Shown here piece after piece: positions 1-6,125 of a stretch of 13,050 nucleotides of DNA (its first letter is position 1; the number at the start of each line of letters is the position of its first letter). This DNA is from Phycisphaeraceae bacterium. Its GTDB lineage: Bacteria; Planctomycetota; Phycisphaerae; Phycisphaerales; Phycisphaeraceae. The position numbers and the translations under genes are program-made. The notes beneath the pieces are model-generated. The model was not told where the DNA came from. It ran no database searches and was given only the letters and a program-made list of their open reading frames with translations. The DNA lies in assembly GCA_020851395.1 (NCBI GenBank), contig JADZCW010000001.1:1-13050 (forward strand), given 5' to 3'.

Positions 1-491
1 ACTACCACTGGGGGACGGACTACGTGATCAACACGTTCGGCATGAACGCCTCGCTCGAGGCGGCGGAGGAGCCGTCGCGTAACGTGTACGTGGCCGAGCC
101 GAACATGGACCGTTCGGCCGTCAACCTGATGGTGCTGACGATCGAGCCGGGCACCTACGGCTCGACACGTGACGACCTCGAGCAGCAGAAGACCGGGTCG
201 CTGTCGTTCGGGTTCGTCGACGGTCACGCGGCCCGGGTGTCGATCCCCGACACGGGCGAGACGGTGCCGGAGCGCACCAAGGCGATCCTGCTCGACGCGT
301 CCTACCCCGACCTGGCATTGAGCCTCGGTTCGCCGCCGAAGTCGCTGGCCTCGGCGTACAACAACGTGATGTGGTGGCACAAGGGCAACGTCCGGGGCAC
401 GGCGTCCGATGCGGACCTGTCGACGGTGGTGTATCAGCCGGCGAACGATCTGACGGTGCAGCGCAAGGGCGATGCTTGCCCGCTCGAGTAA
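1..491 (+). CDS. Prepilin-like (H-X9-DG type) protein, C-terminal part
   Basis: The gene is open at the left edge: the frame reads through codons 3-23 (YHWGTDY) before the first possible GTG at 24, so the true start lies outside the window. It ends with TAA at 489-491. The visible part is about 162 residues. The segment FGFVDGHAARV matches the C-terminal '(A/V)DGH' signature of the prepilin-like type II secretion/DUF1559 proteins that planctomycetes carry in many copies. In that motif a His normally lies nine residues before DG; here that position appears to be Lys. The N-terminal methylation signal and hydrophobic helix would be upstream and cannot be seen. Such proteins are thought to be pseudopilin-like exported proteins of unknown individual role. 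A strong hairpin follows the stop and probably ends the transcript. The family call rests on one motif plus likely lineage and is moderate. Confidence 0.6.
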   Translation, partial: YHWGTDYVINTFGMNASLEAAEEPSRNVYVAEPNMDRSAVNLMVLTIEPGTYGSTRDDLEQQKTGSLSFGFVDGHAARVSIPDTGETVPERTKAILLDASYPDLALSLGSPPKSLASAYNNVMWWHKGNVRGTASDADLSTVVYQPANDLTVQRKGDACPLE

Positions 492-524
492 GACCTGGAC
501 GTTCTTAGTCAATCCGCACAAGTC

Positions 525-576
525 CCGCGTCGGCGGCGCCATGTGGTTGGATCAACCCGGGGCGCCGCCGACGCGG
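525..576 (+). terminator. Strong hairpin terminator after the prepilin-like gene
   Basis: A perfect 16-bp inverted repeat pairs 525-540 with 561-576, both arms very GC-rich. The 20-base loop contains a second small stem (GGTT 545-548 with AACC 554-557). The right arm is followed by TCTTT rather than a clean T-run. It starts 34 bases after the stop at 491, which fits a transcription terminator or 3' stabilising hairpin. Confidence 0.7.
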
Positions 577-687
577 TCTTTGGGGTCCGACACACGGGCG
601 CCAAGTTCACGGCACGCGATGATGGGGCGAACCAAGCGATGCCGCGAGGCTGGAACCTTCTTGCCAGATCTTCACTATCTCCTCGGG

Positions 688-693
688 TAAGAT
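688..693 (+). promoter_or_regulatory. Candidate -10 box (TAAGAT) for the HAD gene
   Basis: TAAGAT lies nine bases before the ATG at 703, which would give a leaderless or nearly leaderless mRNA. A TTGCCA at 661-666 resembles a -35 box, but the 21-base spacing is too long for a standard sigma-70 promoter. No good ribosome site precedes 703, which is compatible with leaderless translation. This is weak, motif-only evidence. Confidence 0.2.
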
Positions 694-702
694 CAGCGGG
701 CG

Positions 703-1551
703 ATGTGGGATCAGCAATCGGCATCCAGACGATCGCTGCCGTTGGACCCGCCGCTGATGGTCGGCGTGGACCTCGACGGCACGCTGCTGCGTGGCGATGA
801 CTCGATCTCCACCGGCAACCTCGATGCGGTGGCCGGCGCGATCCGCAAGGGGGTGAAAGTGGTGCTGGCCACGGCGCGTCCGGCCCGCGGGGCGCTGGCG
901 GTTCATCGCAAGCTGGGCCTGACCACGCCGATGGTCCTGCACAACGGGGCCATGGTGCTCGATCCCGGCCCGCCGGCGCGGGTGCTGCTGCATCGCACGC
1001 TGCCGGGACCGATGGCCCGTGACGTGATCGCCGTCGCGCGAAAGCTTGACCCCTACCTGGCCATCGGCGTTGAGCAGAACGACCAGTTCAGCTTTGACGG
1101 CTTCGCGGCGACGGCGGTGCGGGGCGAGCCGAGCCTGGGCCAGACGGGAGCCAACCCGGTCGGGTCGCTCGAGCCGCTGCTGAATCGGCCGGTGACCAAG
1201 CTGGTCGTGCTGGGCCGGCCCGAGGTGCTGGGCAAGCTCCAGATGATCCTGCAGTCCAAGGCGGCGGACAAGGTCGGCCTGTCCTACTCGCACGAGCACA
1301 TGCTCCAGATTGTCGCCCCGGGGACGGACAAGTCACAGGGGCTGGCGTTCGTGGCTGAGCGGTACGGCATCGCCCCGGATCGCGTGATGGTCATCGGCGA
1401 TGCGCCCAACGACCTGGGCATGATGCGCTGGGCGGGGCTGTCCGTGGCCATGGGCAACGCCTGGGCCGACGTCCGGGCGGAGGCGGACATGGTGGTCGGC
1501 ACCAATGACGAGGACGGCGTCGCGGCGGCGATCCGTCTGTTCTGCAAGTGA
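703..1551 (+). CDS. Cof-type HAD-IIB phosphatase
   Basis: This is a 282-residue haloacid-dehalogenase superfamily hydrolase of the Cof/IIB type, soluble phosphatases that typically act on sugar phosphates or similar small phosphoesters. All four HAD motifs are visible. Motif I is VDLDGTLL, with nucleophile Asp23 and Asp25. Motif II is ATARP, with Thr57. Motif III is Lys210 in GTDKSQG. Motif IV is GDAPND, with Asp233 and Asp237, where most relatives have GDxxND. The region between motifs II and III (about residues 75-200) is the size expected for the alpha/beta C2 cap. The length is normal for the family. The start at 703 is the first ATG, but it has only a weak ribosome site. Met19 (757), just before the first beta-strand, is an alternative. 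The substrate cannot be told from sequence, and the neighbours give no hint. Confidence 0.9.
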   Translation: MWDQQSASRRSLPLDPPLMVGVDLDGTLLRGDDSISTGNLDAVAGAIRKGVKVVLATARPARGALAVHRKLGLTTPMVLHNGAMVLDPGPPARVLLHRTLPGPMARDVIAVARKLDPYLAIGVEQNDQFSFDGFAATAVRGEPSLGQTGANPVGSLEPLLNRPVTKLVVLGRPEVLGKLQMILQSKAADKVGLSYSHEHMLQIVAPGTDKSQGLAFVAERYGIAPDRVMVIGDAPNDLGMMRWAGLSVAMGNAWADVRAEADMVVGTNDEDGVAAAIRLFCK

Positions 1552-1601
1552 CATGGTCCGATCAGGCCGCCAGGAGTCGGCGCGCGGCATGGGGGGGCGC
1601 C

Positions 1602-1607
1602 TAGAAT
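1602..1607 (+). promoter_or_regulatory. Candidate -10 box (TAGAAT) for the SYLF gene
   Basis: TAGAAT sits 85 bases before the ATG at 1693 in otherwise GC-rich sequence. No convincing -35 box is visible at 16-18 bases upstream. It is a plausible promoter for the lipoprotein gene, but only on the hexamer match. Confidence 0.25.
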
Positions 1608-1636
1608 CTCGCACGCGCCGCCCGCCGCTGACGCAT

Positions 1637-1649
1637 CGTCACGGTGACG
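1637..1649 (+). promoter_or_regulatory. 13-bp palindrome in the SYLF leader
   Basis: CGTCAC and GTGACG form a perfect inverted repeat around a single central base. It lies between the candidate -10 box (1602-1607) and the ribosome site (1681-1687). The position would suit an operator bound by a dimeric repressor, but a chance palindrome in GC-rich DNA is also possible. Confidence 0.25.
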
Positions 1650-1680
1650 CGGGACAGGGGAACCGAGCGGACGAACCATG

Positions 1681-1687
1681 AAAGGAG
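1681..1687 (+). promoter_or_regulatory. Ribosome binding site deciding the SYLF start
   Basis: AAAGGAG ends five bases before the ATG at 1693. It lies inside the extra codons that an upstream in-frame ATG at 1678 would add, so 1693 is the better start. Confidence 0.75.
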
Positions 1688-1692
1688 ACCCG

Positions 1693-2232
1693 ATGAGAAC
1701 TGCCCGACTGATGATCGGCCTGACCAGCCTGTTCCTGCTGACCGCCTGCGCGACCGCGCCAAGCACCGCGGCGGGCAAGGCAGACCTCGAGGCCCGGGCC
1801 GGCATGGCTCTGAACAGGGCGAGGCAGGTCGATCCCGTGCTGTCGAAGATGTTCGACGACGCCCGGGGCTACGCCGTGTTCCCCTCGGTGGGCAAGGGAG
1901 CCGCGGGGATAGGCGGGGCCTACGGCAAGGGCGTGCTCTATGAACGCGGCGAGGTCATCGGATACTGCGACCTGAGCCAGGCGACGATCGGCTTCCAGCT
2001 CGGAGGGCAGGCCTACACCGAGATCATCTGCTTCGAGACCAAGGACGCCATCGACGCGTTCAAGCAGGGCCGATTCCACTTCGACGCCCAGGCCACGGCC
2101 GTGGCGATCAGGTCAGGCGTCGGGGCCAACGCCAAGTACGTCGAGGGCGTGGCCGCTCTGACCATGGATGAGGCGGGTCTGATGTACGAGGCCTCCGTCG
2201 GTGGACAGAAGTTCAGCTACCTGCCCAAGTAG
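1693..2232 (+). CDS. SYLF/YSC84-domain lipoprotein
   Basis: The predicted protein has 179 residues. Residues 1-18 form a lipoprotein signal peptide (MRTARL, then a hydrophobic stretch) ending in the lipobox LTAC. Cys19 should therefore be lipidated after signal peptidase II cleavage. The rest, from about residue 33 to the end, reads as one SYLF (YSC84, DUF500) domain: DDARGYAVFPSVGKGAAGIGGAYGKG, a middle LGGQAYTEIICFET block, and a C-terminal GLMYEASVGGQKFSYLP. In eukaryotes this domain binds phosphoinositides or actin; in bacteria the role of secreted or lipid-anchored SYLF proteins is poorly defined. Length and architecture are typical of bacterial members. The start is set by AAAGGAG at 1681-1687. 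The gene appears to be transcribed alone, with a hairpin 27 bases after its stop. I am confident of the domain, not of the cellular role. Confidence 0.88.
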   Translation: MRTARLMIGLTSLFLLTACATAPSTAAGKADLEARAGMALNRARQVDPVLSKMFDDARGYAVFPSVGKGAAGIGGAYGKGVLYERGEVIGYCDLSQATIGFQLGGQAYTEIICFETKDAIDAFKQGRFHFDAQATAVAIRSGVGANAKYVEGVAALTMDEAGLMYEASVGGQKFSYLPK

Positions 2233-2259
2233 GCCTCAGAACAATAAGGCATGTTGGTC

Positions 2260-2299
2260 GCGGGGGCGGGCTGGATTGGGGGATCTGGCCCGCCCCCGC
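2260..2299 (+). terminator. Hairpin terminator after the SYLF gene
   Basis: A perfect 12-bp GC-rich inverted repeat pairs 2260-2271 with 2288-2299 around a 16-base loop. It is followed by a moderately T-rich TCTGTTGGCTTT. It begins 27 bases after the TAG at 2230-2232. Confidence 0.7.
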
Positions 2300-2444
2300 T
2301 CTGTTGGCTTTCAGCGGTCCCAGACTCGCATGATTTCCGCGCCTTGCCTGGGGGTCGGCGGGAGACCAAGGCGGTATGCTGTGGCCGTCGGGGTAGATGC
2401 CGCTGCCCTGCCTGCGGGACAATGCATCGCCGTCGTGAAGACCC

Positions 2445-2450
2445 AGGAGG
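2445..2450 (+). promoter_or_regulatory. Ribosome binding site deciding a TTG start
   Basis: AGGAGG is a full Shine-Dalgarno core ending five bases before TTG at 2456, which opens the helical protein. Earlier in-frame starts, such as GTG at 2435, have no such site. Confidence 0.7.
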
Positions 2451-2455
2451 TCGAG

Positions 2456-3292
2456 TTGGTCAACAAAAGAACATCGGACATCGAGCCGGGGCCCGCCTAT
2501 CGCCGTCCGCTACCTGTGCAGATCCGCCAGGTGGTCGAGGCGTATCAACGCGACCGCCAGCAGTACCACGACCGGTTCACGGAGCGGGTCGGGCCCGAGG
2601 CGCAGGAGACCTGGCGGCTGGTGCAGTGCGCGGCCGAGGCGATGCTCGAGGGTGCGGAAGACCTGGCGTCCCGCGAGTCGGTGCCGAGGCTGCGCGAGCT
2701 GCTCGCCCGGGCGAGGCGGAGATTTACGCCGGCCTACAAGCGTCTGTTGTTCCGGCTGCTGGACGAGGAGATGACGATCTGGCTGGGGCATCACGTCGGT
2801 CGGCTGATCCCCGAGGCGAATCAGCGGCTGTGGGAGATGCTGACGCTGACCGAGACGCTCAGTCCCAGCTGGCGGGCAGCGGCGTTCCTGCGGCGCGTTA
2901 GCCAGTGCTATCTGATGGGCTTCGACGCCGAGTGCATGGTGATGTGCCGGAGCGTGCTCGAGGGCGAGTTCGAGGCGGAGATCTCCAACCCGCAGTGCCG
3001 GGAGGTGCTGGGCCAGCCGAGGTGGACGGGTTATAAGCCCGAGGCCCTGTACGACCTGCGGGCCCGTATCGCGGTGGCCCGGAAGCTCGGGCGTTTGACC
3101 GTCGAGGCGGCGGAGAGCGCCGAGGCCGTGCGCGAGGCGGCGCGGCGCGTGGTGCACCGCAAACCTAAGGTCGTCGGCCCGACCATTGATCTGATCCGTA
3201 AGACCGTTTTGGTGATCCGCCAGCTCAGCGACCGTGACGCTCCGGGAAGATCCAAGGGCCGGGACGTGTCCGGGACGGGAGGCGGGGGCTAA
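2456..3292 (+). CDS. Helical protein of unknown function, faintly DUF4145/HEPN-like
   Basis: I do not recognise this 278-residue protein with certainty. It starts at TTG (2456) behind a perfect AGGAGG; the frame is open further upstream, but that part overlaps the preceding gene and its terminator. There is no signal peptide or membrane segment. Residues 15-130 are charged and helical (QIRQVVEAYQRDRQQYHDRF, then EE/R-rich helices). Residues 145-175 (LRRVSQCYLMGFDAECMVMCRSVLEGEF) followed by 201-236 (LRARIAVARKLGRL... ending in REAARRVVHRKP, with His234) resemble the order of a DUF4145-type domain. There, a helix with 'A..L.RR.LE' is followed by 'L...I..L.....L' and an Arg...His end. The exact R-x4-6-H motif of catalytic HEPN RNases is not matched, so nuclease activity should not be assumed. 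The C-terminal 20 residues are Gly/Arg/Ser-rich and look disordered. Its stop overlaps the stop of the opposite gene (CTAA at 3289-3292). Confidence 0.6.
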   Translation: MVNKRTSDIEPGPAYRRPLPVQIRQVVEAYQRDRQQYHDRFTERVGPEAQETWRLVQCAAEAMLEGAEDLASRESVPRLRELLARARRRFTPAYKRLLFRLLDEEMTIWLGHHVGRLIPEANQRLWEMLTLTETLSPSWRAAAFLRRVSQCYLMGFDAECMVMCRSVLEGEFEAEISNPQCREVLGQPRWTGYKPEALYDLRARIAVARKLGRLTVEAAESAEAVREAARRVVHRKPKVVGPTIDLIRKTVLVIRQLSDRDAPGRSKGRDVSGTGGGG

Positions 3293-3648
3293 TTCACGAG
3301 GACGGCCGGGGGGGATCGCCGGTCGGCCAGGGTCGCCGGCGACCAGACGGCGGTGTCCCAGGGAGACTGGGCGGGCCGCCAGCCAGCCCGGCACATGAGG
3401 TTGTAGGCGTCGCGCACCGCGCGCGGGATGATCGTACCGTCCTTGAGCCGGTCGAATCCGTAGGCGTAGCCGTTCGCCTCACGATCGCCGTGAGCCTGCA
3501 ACATCTGCTCATACGCCTGCGTCATTTCCCGCAGGACAGGGTCGGTCATGCGGTCAGTCCGTCCCCGCAGGTCGCCCATGTGCATCAGGGTGAGGGGCGA
3601 GCCGTCGACGCGAAGCGTCGCACCGGAGCGGTCGAGCACTCTGCGGCG
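3289..3648 (-). pseudogene. C-terminal fragment of a glycosyltransferase-like gene
   Basis: Read leftwards from about 3648, the frame gives about 119 residues resembling the end of a bacterial glycosyltransferase-like family found in surface-polysaccharide loci. The segment RRVLDRSGATLRVDGSPL followed by TLMHMGD matches the family pattern 'HERrl...vdG.Pl.ffHfsg'. Later, YAYGFDRLKDGTIIPRAVRD matches 'Y.Y..l.dGt.Ip.a.R..Y'. The usual preceding part (the GT domain ending in a 'NVAYWNLHER'-like block) is missing. To the right of 3648 the same frame runs through the antisense of the ABC gene to an ATG at 3861, and I treat that part as non-coding. No start codon or ribosome site exists at the break. 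The TAG at 3289-3291 overlaps the TAA of the convergent gene, so the 3' end appears to be in its native place. The family recognition is from memory of the motif pattern. Confidence 0.55.
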
Positions 3649-5203
3649 GGCCGCCGGGCTCGAGTACAGTTTCTTCGAGGAGGCCAGGTTCCATGACATG
3701 ATGACCCGGGCGCAGCGCGAGTGCGCTTCGCGCCCGCTGGAGCTTCTGTCCCGGACCACGGGGATCGTCACCGCCGCGATCAATTTCGCGTCGATGGCGG
3801 CCATTCTGCTGACGCTCGACGTGCCCCTCCTGGCGGCGATGGTCGTCATCTGTCTGCCCATGCTCGTGGTGCAGATGATCTACGGGGCCAAGACCTACAC
3901 GCTCGAGTACGGACGGACGGACACGCGACGCATGATCGAGATCCTCGGGGGCATGCAGATCGATCGCAAGATCCTCCCGCAGATCATCAGCTTCGGCCTG
4001 TCGGATTATCTGTTCGGGCGATGGCTCGGATCGGCTGAGTCATTCGTTCAGCAGGACGTGCGGCTGCACCGCAATCGCACCGCGGCCGAGACGCTCTCGT
4101 CGGTATTGGTCACCATCAGCACCGTAGGCGTGACGGCCTACGTCGTGTATCTGAATTTCAGTCGCGGGCTGGCGCTGACCGTCGGCGGGGTGATGATGTA
4201 CGTGACGGCCTTTGGCGGCGGCCTGGGCGCGTGGCAGGGGGCGATGCGCTCGGTCACGGGCATCTACGAGGGCTCGCTGTTCCTGCTGGACCTGGTGGCG
4301 TTCCACAAGCTTCGGCCCGTGCAGACGCTGCACCGGGGCGGTAGATCCACGCCAGAGGCGATCCATGAGATCCGGTTCGAGAATGTCGGCTTCCGATACC
4401 CCAACAGCGCCGCCTGGGCGCTGCGCGGGGTGGACCTGACCTTCCGTCACGGTCAGAGCACGCTGCTGGTGGGCCCCAATGGCGCGGGCAAGACGACGTT
4501 GACCAAGCTCTTGATCCGGCTCTACGACCCCACCGAAGGGCGCATCTTGCTCGACGGGGTGGACCTGCGGGAGTTCGACCTGACCTCGTTGCGCCGACGG
4601 ATCGGCGTGGTGTTCCAGGACTTCCTGTGCCTTCCCTTTACCGCGCAGGAGAACATCGGCTGCGGCGATGTCAGGAACATGCAGGATCAGGCGCGGGTGC
4701 GCGAGGCGGCCCGCCGGGCGGGCGCCCAGGAGATGATCGAACGCCTGCCGGCCGGCTTTGACACCGTGCTGAACCGGATGTTCAAGGACGGACAAGAGTT
4801 GTCGTATGGCCAGTGGCAGCGCGTGTGCATCGCAAGATCCTTCATGAAGCAGGCGCCTGTCTGCGTGCTCGACGAGCCTACGGCCAGCCTTGACGTGGAG
4901 GCCGAGGCGGCGCTGCTGCGCGAGATCAATCGCATGTCGTTGGCGAGTATGTGCATCCTGATCTCGCACCGGGCGTTGCGCCCGGGCATTGCGGACCGCA
5001 TCGTGGTGATGTCGCAAGGACGGATTGTCGAGAGCGGGGACTATACGGGCCTGATCGCACGCGGGGGCGAGTTTGCCCGCCTTGCCCGACTGTATCAGAG
5101 CGCCGAGGCAATCCAACCCGAGAGCGGATTCGTGGAATCGCAGGCGACGGCCATCATGTCGGACGATGAGGCAGTGGGCACACGCGTCGGAGCCGCCCCG
5201 TAG
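3548..5203 (+). CDS. ABC exporter (membrane plus ATPase), N-terminally truncated
   Basis: This is a fused permease-ATPase of the type that exports peptides, lipids or glycans. The open frame starts at ATG 3548 (551 codons), but homology begins only near 3641-3659 (TLRRAAGLEYSFFEEARFHD), inside what should be the helix after membrane segments 1-2. Everything upstream is antisense of the glycosyltransferase fragment. About 70-110 residues with the first two membrane helices are therefore missing. The remaining hydrophobic spans, at about residues 70-120 and 180-230, correspond to the later helices. The ATPase domain is complete: Walker A GPNGAGKTT (309-317, Lys315), signature LSYGQ (418-422; consensus LSGGQ, so the first Gly is Tyr), Walker B VCVLDE (Asp442, Glu443), and H-loop His474 in ISHR. 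The C-terminal 35 residues are an acidic, low-complexity tail. It is probably non-functional as an exporter unless the lost half is supplied elsewhere. It precedes a glycosyltransferase by 41-74 bp. Confidence 0.8.
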   Translation: MRSVRPRRSPMCIRVRGEPSTRSVAPERSSTLRRAAGLEYSFFEEARFHDMMTRAQRECASRPLELLSRTTGIVTAAINFASMAAILLTLDVPLLAAMVVICLPMLVVQMIYGAKTYTLEYGRTDTRRMIEILGGMQIDRKILPQIISFGLSDYLFGRWLGSAESFVQQDVRLHRNRTAAETLSSVLVTISTVGVTAYVVYLNFSRGLALTVGGVMMYVTAFGGGLGAWQGAMRSVTGIYEGSLFLLDLVAFHKLRPVQTLHRGGRSTPEAIHEIRFENVGFRYPNSAAWALRGVDLTFRHGQSTLLVGPNGAGKTTLTKLLIRLYDPTEGRILLDGVDLREFDLTSLRRRIGVVFQDFLCLPFTAQENIGCGDVRNMQDQARVREAARRAGAQEMIERLPAGFDTVLNRMFKDGQELSYGQWQRVCIARSFMKQAPVCVLDEPTASLDVEAEAALLREINRMSLASMCILISHRALRPGIADRIVVMSQGRIVESGDYTGLIARGGEFARLARLYQSAEAIQPESGFVESQATAIMSDDEAVGTRVGAAP

Positions 5204-5277
5204 CACAGGCGCGGTCCTGCGCAACGCACGCCATCGAGACCCGCATGATCTGCGCCGACACTCAGGAACGTGCATCC

Positions 5278-6045
5278 ATGCGTGCGCCAACACACGACTC
5301 GTACAGACACTTGCTGCTGCACCAGCCGCCGCGACAGTGGGATGCCGATCCCACGGACGTGTATGTCAAGACGTATGTCGAGGCGCCGCCGTGCTTTAGT
5401 CTGGTCCTGCCCGTGCACAACCAGGAGCGTGTCATCGCGGCTGTGCTCACGAGCATCATGCAGATGACGCTGGGGACCTTTGAGCTTCTGGTGATCCTCG
5501 ACGGCTGCACGGACGGCACCCCGGCTGCGGTTGAACGTTGGGTTCACGCGCTCGAACGTCCCTCCAATCTCTATCATCTTCATGTGTTCTCAAACCCGAC
5601 GGGAATCTTCGAGACGTCGTGCGATAACCAGGGATTCGTGCTCTCACGCGGCAGGTACATCATCGAGATCCAGGCGGACATGGTTCTCTACACGCTCGGC
5701 TACAATGTCCTGCTGGCTTCGCCGATGGAGGCCTACCCCGACCTTCTGGGCATCTCCGGGCGTTGTTGCCATCCTATCAATGCCTCGCCGGGTCAGACCG
5801 TGGGGAAGATGGGCGATAACGTCCAGAAGAAGCTCAAGCGTCCGCACGATGTCCTGGCGGATTTCTCCAATCACCTCAAGGTATTCCTGTCGCACACGGT
5901 CAATCGCGGGCCCTTGGCCCTGATGCGGTCACGGTGTACGCGGAATAGCAGGCGGCGGGTCAGCATGATCGTCCGCCCGACGACCGAGCAACTGTCTTGC
6001 CGTGGCATCGAAAAGTCGTTCGATAGCTATTGGGGGCCACGCTGA
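5278..6045 (+). CDS. Family 2 glycosyltransferase, probably C-terminally broken
   Basis: The N-terminal part is a GT-A fold glycosyltransferase of family 2, which transfers a sugar from a nucleotide-sugar. The visible motifs are FSLVLPVHNQERVIAAVL (first beta-strand and helix), LLVILDGCTDGT (nucleotide-binding Asp), and EIQADMVL, where QAD replaces the usual DxD. Further on, HTVNRGPLAL matches the acceptor-side 'TVNRGPL.L' block. After that, near nt 5928, relatives continue with an acidic 'G..D....L..RA' region. Here the frame turns into an Arg/Ser-rich tail (RCTRNSRRRVS...) and stops at 6045, with no continuation in other frames up to 6125. I therefore read the gene as truncated or decayed at its 3' end. 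ATG 5278 gives a 255-residue product and is preceded by a weak AGGAA; ATG 5245 would add 11 residues. Hand counts of the lines at 5521 and 5581 give about 57% and 53% GC, below the neighbours. It converges on the GH42 gene. Confidence 0.7.
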   Translation: MRAPTHDSYRHLLLHQPPRQWDADPTDVYVKTYVEAPPCFSLVLPVHNQERVIAAVLTSIMQMTLGTFELLVILDGCTDGTPAAVERWVHALERPSNLYHLHVFSNPTGIFETSCDNQGFVLSRGRYIIEIQADMVLYTLGYNVLLASPMEAYPDLLGISGRCCHPINASPGQTVGKMGDNVQKKLKRPHDVLADFSNHLKVFLSHTVNRGPLALMRSRCTRNSRRRVSMIVRPTTEQLSCRGIEKSFDSYWGPR

Positions 6046-6125
6046 CCCTGCGATGAGGTCGCGTCGATCTTCCGATCGATCATGGTCATGGCGGCGTTGC
6101 ACCGGCCGCGTGAGATGGTTCTCGT

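Noticed and set aside
607..1299. Long minus-strand open frame of 230 codons opposite the HAD gene.
   Set aside because: It is a high-GC shadow of a gene with all four HAD motifs; the product is Arg/His/Gln-rich with no recognisable domain.
2201..2455. N-terminal extension of the helical protein back to ATG 2201.
   Set aside because: It would overlap the SYLF gene and run through its terminator hairpin; the AGGAGG site points to TTG 2456.
3649..3861. Upstream extension of the minus-strand glycosyltransferase frame to an ATG at 3861, including a 'SWNL' that recalls the family's 'YWNLHER'.
   Set aside because: This stretch is the antisense of well-conserved ABC exporter sequence, and the spacing between SWNL and RRVLD is wrong for the family.
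4040..5293. 417-codon minus-strand open frame opposite the ABC exporter.
   Set aside because: The opposite strand carries Walker A, signature, Walker B and H-loop; this frame has only low-complexity His/Arg/Gln-rich sequence.
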